From contig NC_133910.1 of the NCBI RefSeq assembly GCF_964199755.1, positions 7,090,501 to 7,154,500 on the forward strand: a stretch of 64,000 nt of DNA. The letters are read 5' to 3'. Numbering within the stretch: position 1 is the stretch's first letter; the number at the start of each line of letters is the position of its first letter. Below the pieces are notes generated by a model, which ran no database searches, was not told where the DNA came from, and saw only the letters and a program-made list of their open reading frames with translations. The DNA comes from Larus michahellis (Eukaryota; Chordata; Aves; Charadriiformes; Laridae). Made by a program: the position numbers and the translations under genes. Below are positions 36,701 through 45,793 of the stretch, one piece after another.

Positions 36701-39700
36701 TCCAAGCCACCCAAAAGGTGCAAAGCAGGGTCTGTAGCTCTGCGGGGACATGCAGGAGGTGCAGGAGCAGGGTCATCGGTGCGGTTTTGAGGGCAGTAGA
36801 GCTGCAAGTTCAGAGCACACTGTGGGAGAAACACTGAGAGCCCTGGGTCAAAGCAGAAGTTAAATTCCCACACCTGTGTCTAAGGCAGGCTCCTGATCCT
36901 CACTGCTCTGATTTGTTGTACTGGTGGGATTGCCCAGTTTGGCGCAGATGTGTCACGCTTTATCAGACTGAGGCTATATTGAGAATATTTCAACTATTTA
37001 AACTGGGAGCTTTTTAGGCCAGAAGATGTTCTCACAGAGTCTCACAAGGGTATAACTACTTAAATTCTTTAGATTTGCTTATTATGATTCTTTTAGAAAC
37101 CCCCAAGCAGGGACCTTTTCAAACCTCTTTTAATATACCCTCTATCTGCTCAGCATCTTCGCAGCAGTGGGATTTCCAGCCATCTGACGCACACAGACAT
37201 TGTGCAACCGTTCCTCTTCCAAGACAGACTGAGCATCCCAAGAACATGACCGCCATCAGAGGGTCTAGTTAGGCTACAGAAATAAAACTAGCATTAGGAA
37301 AAGAGAGATTAGGACTAATACAAAGCAAGGGACAAGATTATTATCCCCAGCTACCTCAATTAAAATATACGTTTGTATATTTTATATAAAACCCTGCGAT
37401 GGCAGTATTCAAGCTGAAGGGGAGTAGCCAACAACATAACAATAATATCATTTTCCTTCTTGTGTCCACGAGTGGCAGGTTCATTTGCCCAGGATTGCCG
37501 TTGCCTGCCTTGCTGCGTAACTAGTGATCAGGTCCCCTTAGCTGAGATGACTCCCTGCCATTTAAACCCTTCTGTCTTCCCATTTACTTTTGCCCGAAAT
37601 TCCTCTAGAAAAAGGGCTTGGTTGGTTCTAACACAAGAAAGACCTTAGTCCTCCGTTAGTAGCAGTTTTCCTTTCCAGGATCCATAAATGGGCAGTAAAA
37701 TCAATTTGTATCCTTGGAAAGTTTCTTAATGCTCCACCGAGTCCAACCAAGCTCTTTCTTGCCAAGCAGTTTCTCACTGTCGTGGCAGGAAAACCTTCCT
37801 AACAGTGAGGTCTCTAGACTGATTCTGGACTGGCCTTGCACTAGAGGTGATGGAAACCCCATCTCTTGAGTCATTTACAGCTGGGCTGAACAAGGCATTG
37901 TAAAACATCCCATAAAGTACAATCCAGCATGGGTCACATAGTCCTGCTGAGAGTCCAAACAAGCCTTTTCCATCTCTGATGTTCCTAAGACTGTAGATGA
38001 ATCATCTGGTGTATGTTTCTGACCCTTTTTTTTTTAACATTGAATCACTTCACATTTTGACATCTGAGAAGCCCAGAAATATCAAAGGACGCACATCTCA
38101 GACGTGGTGAAATGAGGATGTTCCTGTAAGGACACAGTACTCAGTCTGGTTTTTTATTCTCAGAGTGCATGTTATGTGCTAGCCCAAGCTTGATGGCCTT
38201 CCCAATATTTTATTATTACTTTTTCTTAAGAAATTGAGAAAAAAAAAATCTCTGCAGGGTTGAATAGGAAAAGAGTTAGGTGATATGCGAACTTTTCCTG
38301 GGTTTGAGTGGGAGGTTATGTTGTAGGAACATGCACTTTTTTGACAGCTTGAATGAGCATAGTTTGAAATTATCCTTTAGTAGGTCAGTCCAGTTGATAT
38401 TAGAAATAAGAGCTTGTTTTAAAGGGTTTTGAGGCTGGTTTTTTGCAGCATGAACTTCCAAGATCAATCTCAGAGTAGATGCTCTCCATCCTTCTGCTGA
38501 CTGTGGTCTAAGCTAGACAAGCATCAGGTAGAAACAGTGTAGGTATGTCTATTGTCTTGGGGGCAAAAAAGCTTAGTCTATGAGTGATCTATGAGATCTT
38601 CTGGAGTTCCTTCTAGCCTGATGTTTGTGTAATTCCTCCTCCAGATTTTCTTCATACTTTTTTCTTATCAGTCCTGCTTAGATTGAAGAATACTAATGGA
38701 TTTCTTTTTCTCTGAAGCTGCTGAACTCTTGGCGCGTCTTCGAGTGACCAGCCATTCAGCGTGAACTTACTGTTGTTCTTTGCTATTGTATTTGTCTTTG
38801 CTTTTATTTGCAGGGAGACTTTGGCGAGGCAGGATTTCCAGGGATTGCCGGCTTGTTTGGGCCAAAGGTAAGACGCTCGTGACCAGTTGACTTTCTAGTC
38901 TCGCTTTACTGGAGACACACAATGCAATACTTGTTGCAAAGACTTCATTAGCAGCTCTGCAGAAACTATTGAAATGTAATGGTTCCAACTTTCTATAGTT
39001 TATGCATCTCCCTTTGTTAAATGAGTGTGCGTTTACATATGCTTTGTTGGAGCTTATTCCTGTTAAAATGGGGAGAAGGTAGAGGGAAAAGGCCTGTCCT
39101 ATGGACCCTGGAGCTGTTTTCCCCACTTGAACGTCTTTCAGACACTCGTATTTCCAGCATCAGTCATCAGTCTGTACCTGAGACGCCGATATACATTCCT
39201 AATGTTGAGAGCCTTGACTTGAAATTTAGACTCATTTTATCAGCATGTAATTTTCCTGGTGAAGGGGGACCAGTTTGTTTTCTGTAGAAAGTAAAGGGCT
39301 TGCAAAACAGGAGTGGGAAAAGAATTTTTTTTAAAAATTGGACCTTCCCATTCCCATATACAAGAGGCAGCACCTCTCTCCTTGCAGCAGAGTTGTGAGC
39401 GAGGGCGTAAATATGGGCTCTGTTTATTAACGGGACCTGGCATCTCATTTTTGCTTGCAGGGCCCCCCAGGAGACCTTGGTTTCAAAGGCATTCAGGGAC
39501 CACGTGGGCCGCCTGGTCTCATGGTGAGTGGTTTTGCAGTTTGGTTTGGGAGGATTTTCTTCCTTCCTCCATCCTCTGTTTCTGCGAGGCTGCAGGGTGC
39601 TATAAGGAGCCCAGTGCACTGCTCACCGCGGGCCCGGCAGAGCACGGCCGTGGTGCCGCCTCTGAGCCACCCCAACACATCTGTAGGTGCCCACGTGTGC

Positions 39701-42700
39701 GCGGGTCTCTTCTGCCTTGGAGACGGTCATGCTGCTATGACCACTGCACAGACCACTCCGGCTACACTGAAATCTTTCTATTTCTGGAATTCCTGAGGTT
39801 TTACATGGGTCGTAACAGCCGTACCGTGAGGGGCTTGTGCCTTTGGACTTGCATTTTGAAACAGTTTTATTTTAGCTACAGCGAATACCACGCTCATGTT
39901 GCTGAAAAGCAGCAAAGAGATTTAAGTGACTTTACTGAGTCTGCCGTGGTAAAAGTGACTGTCAGTTCCCATGTGATGCTGCACGCGTATCTTCTTTTCT
40001 AGGGAAAAGAAGGAATTATTGGTCCGCTTGGCATTCAGGGTCCCACGGGAAGCCCAGTAAGTATCCGCTTTTTTTTCTGCCTATAATTTTTAGAAGGGCG
40101 TAGTGTTTGTGTCCTGCTGTAACGAGGGAAACAAAATGGTCTTTAAAATGAGCAGCTTGAGAGAAGTGTAGGCTTAGTCCCCGGCTGCATATAGAGTTGT
40201 AGGGAGATTATTAGCTTAAAAGAGAGGAGCCACTCTACCTAAGTGTAAGTTTTTCAATTGGCCCAGACTGGAAGACGAGAGTGTTACTGCAGTTTTTCAA
40301 AAGCAAGCTGCCAGATTTTCCAAAGAACTTGGCCTGAGGGGGGCAAAAAAACCACAGGGTCGGGGGGGAGCGGGGACGGGGGACGCGGGACAGAGCAAAC
40401 TGATAAATGTATTAAACTGGGAACAGCTTGATTCTGGGAAGTGATGAAAATCCCTGTCTGTCCCAAAATGCCAAAGGCGCTGAACGTGGACTAAAGTTCA
40501 CTCAGTGCTTCGTAAAAACATGAGCATGAAGCTACTCAGAGCTCGGTGCAGAGGCTGCTGCTGGCAGAGATGAAAACCAGTAAGGTGAACTCAGACATTG
40601 CCAAAGCATCCAGTAATGGCTATTTTTTTTGCCTCGGGATGGATGGGCCGATGTGGCAACCTGAGCTGGTTTGTTTAGAGATGCACTTGGGTCCTTGCAA
40701 GGAGCTTCTGGGTGGCAATGCATCCCGGCAGAGCCGCTCGCTAACAGTCACTGACAGCCCATCGTGTGCTTTGACAGGGGCCCAAGGGAGACAAAGGCAG
40801 CCGTGGAGAAATGGTAAGTGCTGGTCCCCGCGCCCCTGGGTGCGTCCCGCCGCTCAGGGGGTCCCTCTCTTTGGGCACCCAAAAGTCCCGCTGGGCTCCA
40901 CTGCACCCACTTGGGCTCTGGCTCAGAGTGGTGGCGTCGGGCTCCCACGAGGGCAGGACATACACATGTGTGCACACACGTATGTGCACACACAGCCACG
41001 TGTGCACATAAACACCCACTCTGCTGTTAAGATTCCCGTGTACTTTACCCAATTACACAGCAAAAGCTAACACTTACAGATGACCGCGGTATCTCCAGGA
41101 ACAAACCGCAGTGAAAGGCAGCTCAAAAAGCCACAGGCTGGCCCTGCCAGGGGCACGGGACCTGTCTAAGTGGCAGCAGTGCCCAGGTGCTGGGGGAGCA
41201 GAGCCAGGGCACCTTCTCGCCTTCTGCTCTTCCTCTCGTCCCCTCCTCGCAGGGGCTCTGGTGGACCTTTACACCGTTTGTAGCTCCTTGGTGTTCTCAC
41301 CATGCAGGGGATGTGTGGGGTATACTGGATACGTGTTGGTCATCCCCCTTGTTACCCATAACACAGGTCCCCCTGCTCTCTGGGTTGCTCCTTTAGCAAC
41401 CAGGGGTTGTTCCTCCATGCTTGGTCCAGGTGTTGGAGCCCAGCAAACACGTCTGTGTGGCTAGTGCAGAAGGCTCTTTCATGCCTTCTTCAAACGAGAC
41501 CTCTTATAAGCAAATGTCCCACAGATACACAAAATCCCAGTGCGTGTTTCTAACAAGCCAGGGTGCCACCTCTGCGGTTTGGGGTTTTTTTTCCTCACCG
41601 TTTTCCACCTCCGTGGGCGCAGCGGAGGACAGCGTTCTGGCAGCCACCTGAGCCCCGGAGCGAGCGTTTGCTGGTGTCAGAGCCGTCAGCATCCTTTGCT
41701 GCAATAACCTCTCTGCTGTTGGCAAACACCGTCGGGTCCCTGTTTTCACTGTCCTTCCAGTGCAGCACCCAGTCCCTGCGCAGGCACCTTGGGAGCAGCA
41801 CATGGCTGTACAAAGAGATTTTGGTTTATTAACGAGCATCTTCTGACAGCTTCTTCCTCTTTTTTTTTTTTCTTCCCCCCCCCTGCCCCGCCAGGGTCTG
41901 CAAGGTCCAAGGGTAAGTATTTGAAATCACTTTTTCTGACTAATATCTTGTACTTACATTAAAAAGTTGCTTTTAGCAAATGTAAAGCTGCAGGATGGGT
42001 GATTGTGCACACAGGGAATGAGGAGCTGGGGATAATGCATTAATGGTAATTAAGGCGCTAAGTGCTGGGAATAAGGGATGCAGTAGGAATGGAGCAGGTA
42101 CAGACAGATGCACCCAAAGTCAGGAGATGGACAAAACGGGTCTCTGGTCTCTAGAAGGGTTTGAGGGAGAAGATCCTGTAAAATGTCAAAAATCAGGAGG
42201 ATTTCAGCAGGAAACAGACTTGTGCTGGTGACAACCATGAGAAATGGAAATACAAACTGCAGACATTTCACTAACTGATGCCGCTCTGTCTTTAGGGTCC
42301 TCCAGGCCCACGAGGACACCCTGGCCCCCCGGTACGTATATGTGGAAAGAGTTCAAAGACATTATTGAAACAAGCTAAAATTATTGCCGTGATATTCTCC
42401 AGGGGGACTGTTCACTCACTGGAAATTATAGCTTAGCCCCATTCCTCGTATGCAAAAATGTGTGTGTGAATGGACTAGTGTTTCTTGCACTTTAGTCCAA
42501 ACCATCTCCGAGTATTTTATAGAGACAGCATTGTTGCCTCTCTCCCTCGTCTGCATTGAGGGACTCCAGGGGAAAGAGGATTTCAAAAGGACGTGAATAC
42601 CTTTCCAATAGTGACTGCCCGTCTTTCGGGCTGATGCCCCTCTTTTTTGCTTTGTTTTCTAGGGACCGCCAGGAATTCCAGCCTCATTTGTAAGTTGCTG

Positions 42701-45700
42701 TTTTCTGTTCATTTGTTAATGATGATAATAAGTCGTGCAGAGCCAAGGTGCTGATGGGACATCCCGAAAGAGCTGCTGGGACCCTGAAGACCCACACTCA
42801 GGTCCAGCAAGAGACGCTGTGTTAGCAGAGCAATGCTTGAATCACAGCCCTAGACCAAGAAGCGTTTGCTTGCATCAGGGCATGTTCAGGTTCTGACAAT
42901 CACAATTACCGTCTTTTTCATCCCACACTAGCAACAAGATGGCTTTGGGGCAGCTTTCCGGACGATAATCGACTCGAACACCGCGCTCAAGACAGAGGTA
43001 CGAGGGTACTTTTGAACTCGCTGGTCTTTGCTGGAGCTGGAGGCTGGGAATGGTCATGGTGTCCCTTGTTCTTTCTGTGTGCTTTAAGTTCGTACTCACA
43101 AAGCTCTGATTTGTCACTGTTCTCGTGGAATAACTGGGGTTTATGCATGCAAAGATCCAGTTAAAGGATGTGGTTCTGTTGTGTTACTCGTTTGTGGAGC
43201 TTCAGACTTTGCCCTCATGGCTTTGCCAGCACTTCAGAGATGTCCCATTCAGGACAGCGCGAGCGCTGTAGCTCGCGTGATCCCAGCCAGCACAGCCTGT
43301 CCTTGGCCCACTGAGTTTGCCCACAGATAAACCTGAAACCCTTATGGTAACAGCACCCGGTGCCCCAAGGCACACCTGACTTTCCCTCCTTTTCTCTTCA
43401 GGGTTACCAACATCCAGACCTTCTCATGCTGGACCACGGAGGGGAGATCTTTAAGACCCTACACTACCTCAGCAACCTCATTCAGAGCATCAAAAGACCC
43501 CTGGGAACCAAGGAAAACCCTGCACGCATCTGTCGAGACCTCATGAACTGTGAACAGAAGATGAACGATGGTAAGAAGCCTCCATAGGGCCATTTCATAT
43601 GGCCCAAACAGGTCTCCTTCCCTGGGACCAATAATGCAGAAATCAAAACTTTCCTTTTCTCTTTCACAGAAAAGTCTGTGTCCTTGTTAATCCTTGAATT
43701 TTTTCATTTCTTCAGGTACCTACTGGATTGACCCAAATCTTGGCTGTTCCTCGGACACCATACAGGTCATCTGTAACTTCACCAACGGTGGGCAGACGTG
43801 TCTCAACCCCATCACCGTCTCCAAGGTACACGCAGATCGACCCCAGCATAGCATTTCCCATACTACGATTACAAAATATTTACCCAGGGTTGTGTTGTCC
43901 AGAGACACTGGGTGGTGACCACACAGCACGCTGGTTTCTCCGCGAAGCAGAGTTAGTGTAGCAGTGACCTTGAGAACTGCTCTCACGCAGTTAAAAAATA
44001 TACCTAAGACTGTTATTGACTCTTTTCGAGACAAAGCAGTACATTTCCAGCAATGATTAATTAACCCATAACCTTAACAGAGGCCAGTAATTTTGCAAAC
44101 ACGCTGCTCCCAAGTGCTTTGTTGAATTAACTTATGTTCAGGTCACTCCGGCATATTGTTTTCTGCCTGCTGAAAAAGTCAGGTCAGCTTAAATATACAA
44201 GTTTCCAGGGAAGTTAATGCTACAGGATTTTTCTTGAGGAAGGACCGGTACCAAAAATACCAATAACAATATCTGGGTTCATCTGCAGATGAACTAGAAC
44301 CTGCTGCTTTGCAGAAGTGCATATTCTGCATAGGAAGTTCCACCTCAATGTGAGGAGGCACTTCTTTGCTGTGAGGGTGGCAGAGCCCTGGCACAGGCTG
44401 CCCAGAGAGGTGGGGGAGTCTCCATCTCTGGAGACATTCCAAACCCGCCTGGACGCGTTCCTGTGCCACCTGCTCTGGGTGACCCTGCTCTGGCAGGGGG
44501 TTGGACTGGGTGATCTCCAGAGGTCCCTTCCAACCCTATGATTCTATGATTGTATTCAAAGTTGACTTTATTTTCTTTCTACTTAAGGACCTGCCAGTTT
44601 GTTCTGAAAAATACAGGCCCTGCTGTGTCCCCATGAAAAATTTCCAGATTGGTTTGCCATCTGGCCCTTATGCCCACGCTGATGCCAGACCCGGTTCTGA
44701 GCTCAGACATCCACGCGTGGCCACCTCCAGGCTTTAGCAGAGTAGAGGGACCACCTTTGCTGTCACATCCTGCGCTAACCCTGCCACCAGCTCCCTCCAG
44801 CCCCGCGACAGGGGGTTCCCCCTAATGTCTCTGTCACCTCCACAGCTGGATTTTGACATCGGTAGAGTCCAGATGAACTTCCTCCGCCTCCTGAGCTCAG
44901 AGGTGGTGCAGCACATCACCATCCACTGCCTGAACACCTCCGTCTGGCGGGAAGGCTCAGCCGAGAAACCTTCAGAAAAAGCCGTGCGCTTCAAGGCCTG
45001 GAACGGGCAGATGTTTGAGGCAGACGGGCAGCTCAGGCCAGAAGTGGCAGCTGATGATTGCAAGGTACGTTGCTGCGAAAGAGGGGAAAGGTGGAGAGAA
45101 ATGCCAGGCTGAACCCACTCAGGGTGCACGACAAGGCTCGAGTGATACCTCTGCTTCTTATTCTCCCAAAAAAAAGGGGGAGAAGGGTCTAATTTACCTG
45201 TTCACCACTTGTATTTTCCAGTCCGGGGTGATGTAGCAGCTCCTGTTAAGTAGATGACCTTCAAAAATTAAATTCCAAAGTGTCATGTCACGTGTAGCAG
45301 CAGGTGAATGGCAGAAGGGGGAATTGTCACCCGAAGGCGGTGGCCTCGGCCCCTGCCTGACGCCAGCCTGAGTCGGTAGCCGTGTGTCTGCACTTCGGGC
45401 GCACCGCATGAGGGAATTGTGTTTGCTGATGCCGTTGCAAGCTCGGTTTCCATCAACTCAACCTGGATGAAGGTTCCCCAAAATGCTTCCTAAGCCTCAC
45501 CCCAGCCCTGCTCAGCCCAAAGGGCAGCCCCTTGTCTCGCACAAGCCTTTTCAAGCTTACACCTCGTGAAACGCTTTCCTTCCCAGCAGGATTCGCCCCC
45601 CAGTTAAACAGCTTTTTCTGTCTTTCCCTCCCTCTGTCTTCCACAGATCAAGGATGGACGCTGGCATCGGACTCTCTTCTCCTTTCGGACGCAGGACCCT

Positions 45701-45793
45701 CAGCAGCTGCCAATTGTCAACATCTACAACCTTCCCCCATCCGAGCCAGGAAAGCAGTATCACCTCGAGGTCGGCCCCGTCTGCTTCCTTTGA
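706..45793 (+). CDS. COL27A1: Collagen type XXVII alpha-1 chain, C-terminal part (32 coding exons, 5' end outside the window)
   Basis: This gene encodes a fibrillar procollagen of cartilage and other extracellular matrix, known to assemble as a homotrimer. Seen: 27 in-frame exons encode an almost unbroken Gly-X-Y helix, each starting with a glycine codon; one exon encodes the helix-propeptide junction; four exons encode the COLF1 C-propeptide ending in VGPVCFL and a stop at 45791-45793. The coding bases sum to 2334, or 777 residues plus stop, against about 1860 for the full human chain. The C-propeptide follows human COL27A1 closely as I remember it ([46 protein letters not shown]). All eight COLF1 cysteines are present (ICRD, NCEQ, GCSS, ICNF, TCLN, HCLN, DCK, VCFL). 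Other fibrillar chains fit less well because COL27A1 alone shares these C-propeptide strings and the single GKVE-type helix break. The downstream ORM genes match human 9q32 synteny. The span includes introns; exons are listed separately. Confidence 0.96.
920..964 (+). CDS. COL27A1: COL27A1 helix exon, 45 bp
   Basis: Encodes [15 protein letters not shown], five triplets, between a cacag acceptor and a gtaagt donor. The intron before it is only 169 bp. Confidence 0.92.
1189..1242 (+). CDS. COL27A1: COL27A1 helix exon, 54 bp, with GC donor
   Basis: Encodes [18 protein letters not shown] after a tctag acceptor. The frame and the 54-bp unit put the 3' border at CCG|gcaagt, a GC-AG type donor. The only nearby GT (1247-1248) would give a 58-bp exon and break the frame. 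Confidence 0.88.
2047..2100 (+). CDS. COL27A1: COL27A1 helix exon, 54 bp
   Basis: Encodes [18 protein letters not shown] between tttcag and gtaggt. Six triplets, rich in Pro and Gln. Confidence 0.93.
4412..4465 (+). CDS. COL27A1: COL27A1 helix exon, 54 bp
   Basis: Encodes [18 protein letters not shown]. The acceptor follows a run of about 17 T, and the donor is gtaaga. Confidence 0.93.
6112..6165 (+). CDS. COL27A1: COL27A1 helix exon, 54 bp
   Basis: Encodes [18 protein letters not shown] between ttgtag and gtaagt. Confidence 0.93.
6944..6997 (+). CDS. COL27A1: COL27A1 helix exon, 54 bp
   Basis: Encodes [18 protein letters not shown] between ttgtag and gtaaac. Confidence 0.93.
8491..8598 (+). 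CDS. COL27A1: COL27A1 helix exon, 108 bp, highly charged
   Basis: Twelve perfect triplets. It begins [18 protein letters not shown] and ends [12 protein letters not shown], with a dense Lys/Glu stretch in the first two thirds. Bordered by ccacag and gtgagt. It looks like two fused 54-bp units and is followed by the 14.2-kb intron. Confidence 0.94.
9066..9209. repeat. Long (T)nC polypyrimidine tract
   Basis: About 144 bases made almost only of T runs of 3-9 separated by single C. Low-complexity DNA that can slip in replication and may form triplex. The Lys/Glu/Arg-rich reading frame on the opposite strand is a by-product. Confidence 0.95.
11193..11218. repeat. Perfect 26-bp palindrome
   Basis: The arm GATACAAATCCCT is followed at once by its exact reverse complement, with no spacer. 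It is centred between 11205 and 11206. Confidence 0.97.
12488..12611. repeat. 31-bp minisatellite, about four copies
   Basis: A unit containing CTGGAGCACCTTCATCAG recurs at 12502, 12533, 12564 and 12595 with a constant 31-bp step. Units differ mainly at TGTGCTGG versus TGCACTGG. Confidence 0.95.
22820..22873 (+). CDS. COL27A1: COL27A1 helix exon, 54 bp
   Basis: Encodes [18 protein letters not shown] between cctag and gtagga. Lysine-rich, like the preceding 108-bp exon. Confidence 0.93.
22995..23102 (+). CDS. COL27A1: COL27A1 helix exon, 108 bp
   Basis: Twelve triplets. It begins [15 protein letters not shown] and ends [12 protein letters not shown], between ctgcag and gtgaga. Only 121 bp separate it from the previous exon. 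Confidence 0.94.
23103..24587 (+). other. COL27A1: COL27A1 intron
   Basis: 1485 bp with no exon or repeat family recognised. Confidence 0.65.
24588..24641 (+). CDS. COL27A1: COL27A1 helix exon, 54 bp
   Basis: Encodes [18 protein letters not shown] between ctccag and gtaagg. Confidence 0.93.
24954..25007 (+). CDS. COL27A1: COL27A1 helix exon, 54 bp
   Basis: Encodes [18 protein letters not shown] between ccacag and gtaagt. The GGACCACCAGGGCCA block is repeated inside the exon. Confidence 0.93.
25549..25649. promoter_or_regulatory. Cluster of three AP-1/MARE sites, candidate intronic enhancer
   Basis: TGAGTCA lies at 25549-25555, the complete 13-bp MARE palindrome TGCTGAGTCAGCA at 25602-25614, and TGACTCA at 25643-25649, all within 101 bp. 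The local sequence is richer in G+C and CpG than the rest of the intron. These are consensus sites for FOS/JUN and for MAF/NFE2 dimers. Enhancer activity is an inference from site clustering only. Confidence 0.45.
25992..26078 (-). mobile_element. CR1 LINE 3' fragment
   Basis: Reads atcatagaatcatagaac, then gagttggaagggacct and the ccctgccctgggcagggacacc block. This is the reverse complement of the bird CR1 3' end. Confidence 0.93.
30048..30104 (+). CDS. COL27A1: COL27A1 helix exon, 57 bp, with triple-helix interruption
   Basis: Encodes [19 protein letters not shown], 19 residues. A four-residue step (GKVE) breaks the Gly-X-Y register and explains the odd 57-bp length. As I remember it, human COL27A1 has the matching break GKAE; short helix imperfections are a known trait of collagens XXIV and XXVII. 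Bordered by tcacag and gtaaga. Confidence 0.93.
30263..30316 (+). CDS. COL27A1: COL27A1 helix exon, 54 bp
   Basis: Encodes [18 protein letters not shown], identical to the human segment as I remember it. Bordered by tgtag and gtgagt. Confidence 0.94.
31277..31330 (+). CDS. COL27A1: COL27A1 helix exon, 54 bp
   Basis: Encodes [18 protein letters not shown] between a tttaag acceptor and a gtaaga donor. Confidence 0.93.
32233..32286 (+). CDS. COL27A1: COL27A1 helix exon, 54 bp
   Basis: Encodes [18 protein letters not shown] between ttgtag and gtaggt. Confidence 0.93.
33843..33896 (+). CDS. COL27A1: COL27A1 helix exon, 54 bp
   Basis: Encodes [18 protein letters not shown] between ttgcag and gtaggt. 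Confidence 0.93.
33972..34079 (+). CDS. COL27A1: COL27A1 helix exon, 108 bp
   Basis: Twelve triplets, starting [15 protein letters not shown] and ending [12 protein letters not shown], between tttag and gtgagt. The preceding intron is only 75 bp. Confidence 0.94.
34459..34566 (+). CDS. COL27A1: COL27A1 helix exon, 108 bp
   Basis: Twelve triplets, starting [15 protein letters not shown] and ending [12 protein letters not shown], between tctag and gtgagt. The start repeats the GEQGDD motif of the exon at 30048. Confidence 0.94.
34702..34754. repeat. (ATCC)n microsatellite
   Basis: About 12 tetranucleotide units of ATCC with a few ACCC variants. Confidence 0.93.
36035..36142 (+). CDS. COL27A1: COL27A1 helix exon, 108 bp
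   Basis: Twelve triplets, starting [15 protein letters not shown] and ending [12 protein letters not shown]. The acceptor is tttag and the donor is the less common gttagt. It contains a GSSGGM step in which a triplet begins with two glycines. Confidence 0.93.
36371..36503 (+). mobile_element. CR1 LINE 3' fragment
   Basis: Contains ggggctttgagcaacctg and gtctagtgggaggtgtcc, then ggtcccttccagctc, and ends attctatgattctgcgat. Typical CR1 3' end in sense. Confidence 0.93.
38583..38640 (+). mobile_element. Eroded CR1 3' remnant
   Basis: The string gttccttctagcctgatg followed by tttgtgtaattc resembles the last 50 bases of older CR1 copies. Too short and diverged to be sure. Confidence 0.4.
38814..38867 (+). 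CDS. COL27A1: COL27A1 helix exon, 54 bp
   Basis: Encodes [18 protein letters not shown] between ttgcag and gtaaga. Close to human (GFPGMAGLFGPK). Confidence 0.94.
39461..39523 (+). CDS. COL27A1: COL27A1 helix exon, 63 bp
   Basis: Seven triplets, starting [15 protein letters not shown] and ending GPPGLM, between ttgcag and gtgagt. The 63-bp size is a 54-bp unit plus three codons. Confidence 0.94.
40003..40056 (+). CDS. COL27A1: COL27A1 helix exon, 54 bp
   Basis: Encodes [18 protein letters not shown] between tctag and gtaagt. Confidence 0.94.
40778..40813 (+). CDS. COL27A1: COL27A1 helix exon, 36 bp
   Basis: Encodes [12 protein letters not shown] between gacag and gtaagt. Four triplets. Confidence 0.93.
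40960..41012. repeat. Alternating purine-pyrimidine (CA/TG) stretch
   Basis: An imperfect run of acacatgtgtgcacacacg-like units. Alternating purine-pyrimidine DNA of this kind can adopt Z-form. Confidence 0.75.
41895..41912 (+). CDS. COL27A1: COL27A1 helix microexon, 18 bp
   Basis: Encodes only GLQGPR, between ccag and gtaagt. The flanks supply strong splice signals: a run of T and C of about 45 bases precedes the acceptor. The peptide matches the GLQGPR that precedes GPPGPRG in human COL27A1, which supports a real microexon. Confidence 0.9.
42296..42331 (+). CDS. COL27A1: COL27A1 helix exon, 36 bp
   Basis: Encodes [12 protein letters not shown] between tttag and gtacgt. Confidence 0.93.
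42663..42689 (+). CDS. COL27A1: COL27A1 helix-end exon, 27 bp
   Basis: Encodes GPPGIPASF between tctag and gtaagt. The last two Gly-X-Y triplets are here; the ASF that follows leaves the triple helix. Confidence 0.9.
42932..42997 (+). CDS. COL27A1: COL27A1 helix/C-propeptide junction exon, 66 bp
   Basis: Encodes [12 protein letters not shown] followed by [10 protein letters not shown], with no triplet repeat. It matches the human QQDDLGAAFQ segment in position and kind. Procollagen C-proteinase (BMP1 family) normally cuts before an Asp in this linker, so the Asp here is a candidate site (inference). Bordered by ctag and gtacga. Confidence 0.9.
43402..43570 (+). CDS. COL27A1: COL27A1 C-propeptide exon 1 of 4 (169 bp)
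   Basis: Start of the COLF1 domain, from GYQHPDLL to MNDG, with two cysteines (ICRD, NCEQ). It contains [19 protein letters not shown], the short alpha-helical region of the trimerising propeptide. Ends in phase 1 at gtaaga. Confidence 0.97.
43716..43825 (+). CDS. COL27A1: COL27A1 C-propeptide exon 2 of 4 (110 bp)
   Basis: From [10 protein letters not shown] to PITVSK, with three cysteines (GCSS, ICNF, TCLN). WIDPNLGC is the calcium-binding loop region of fibrillar C-propeptides. NFT is an N-glycosylation sequon. The acceptor is ttcag in phase 1; the donor is gtacac. Confidence 0.97.
44325..44553 (+). mobile_element. CR1 LINE 3' fragment
   Basis: Contains gttccacctcaatgtgagga, ggcacaggctgcccagagag and ggtcccttccaaccc, and ends attctatgattg. 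About 230 bp, sense, in the intron before the third C-propeptide exon. Confidence 0.95.
44846..45064 (+). CDS. COL27A1: COL27A1 C-propeptide exon 3 of 4 (219 bp)
   Basis: From [13 protein letters not shown] to AADDCK, with two cysteines (HCLN, DCK). NTS in HCLNTSVW is a sequon. Bordered by cacag and gtacgt, 73 whole codons. Confidence 0.97.
45647..45793 (+). CDS. COL27A1: COL27A1 last coding exon with stop
   Basis: From [20 protein letters not shown] to GPVCFL, then TGA at 45791-45793. Ending at VCFL is standard for fibrillar procollagens; the eighth cysteine is four residues from the end. The acceptor is ccacag, and the exon continues into the 3'UTR. Confidence 0.97.
   Translation: MKDGRWHRTLFSFRTQDPQQLPIVNIYNLPPSEPGKQYHLEVGPVCFL

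Larger units (their letters stand above)
36143..38813 (+). other. COL27A1: COL27A1 intron of 2.7 kb
   Basis: Contains a clear CR1 fragment (36371-36503) and an older CR1-like remnant near 38583-38640. The sequence at 37780-37960 resembles an eroded CR1-type LINE body (cttcctaacagtgaggtc... followed by a ctgggctgaacaaggca stretch), which I cannot confirm. Confidence 0.55.
38868..42662 (+). other. COL27A1: COL27A1 introns near the end of the helix
   Basis: Introns at 38868-39460, 39524-40002, 40057-40777, 40814-41894, 41913-42295 and 42332-42662. The 40814-41894 intron carries a TG/CA-rich stretch and ends in a long T/C tract before the 18-bp microexon. Nothing else recognised. Confidence 0.65.
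42998..45646 (+). other. COL27A1: COL27A1 introns within the C-propeptide region
   Basis: Introns at 42998-43401, 43571-43715, 43826-44845 and 45065-45646. The third contains a CR1 insertion; the others show no recognised element. Confidence 0.65.

Noticed and set aside
44317-44541. Plus-strand open frame [21 protein letters not shown]
   Set aside because: It is the reading frame remnant of a CR1 LINE 3' end, not a host gene.
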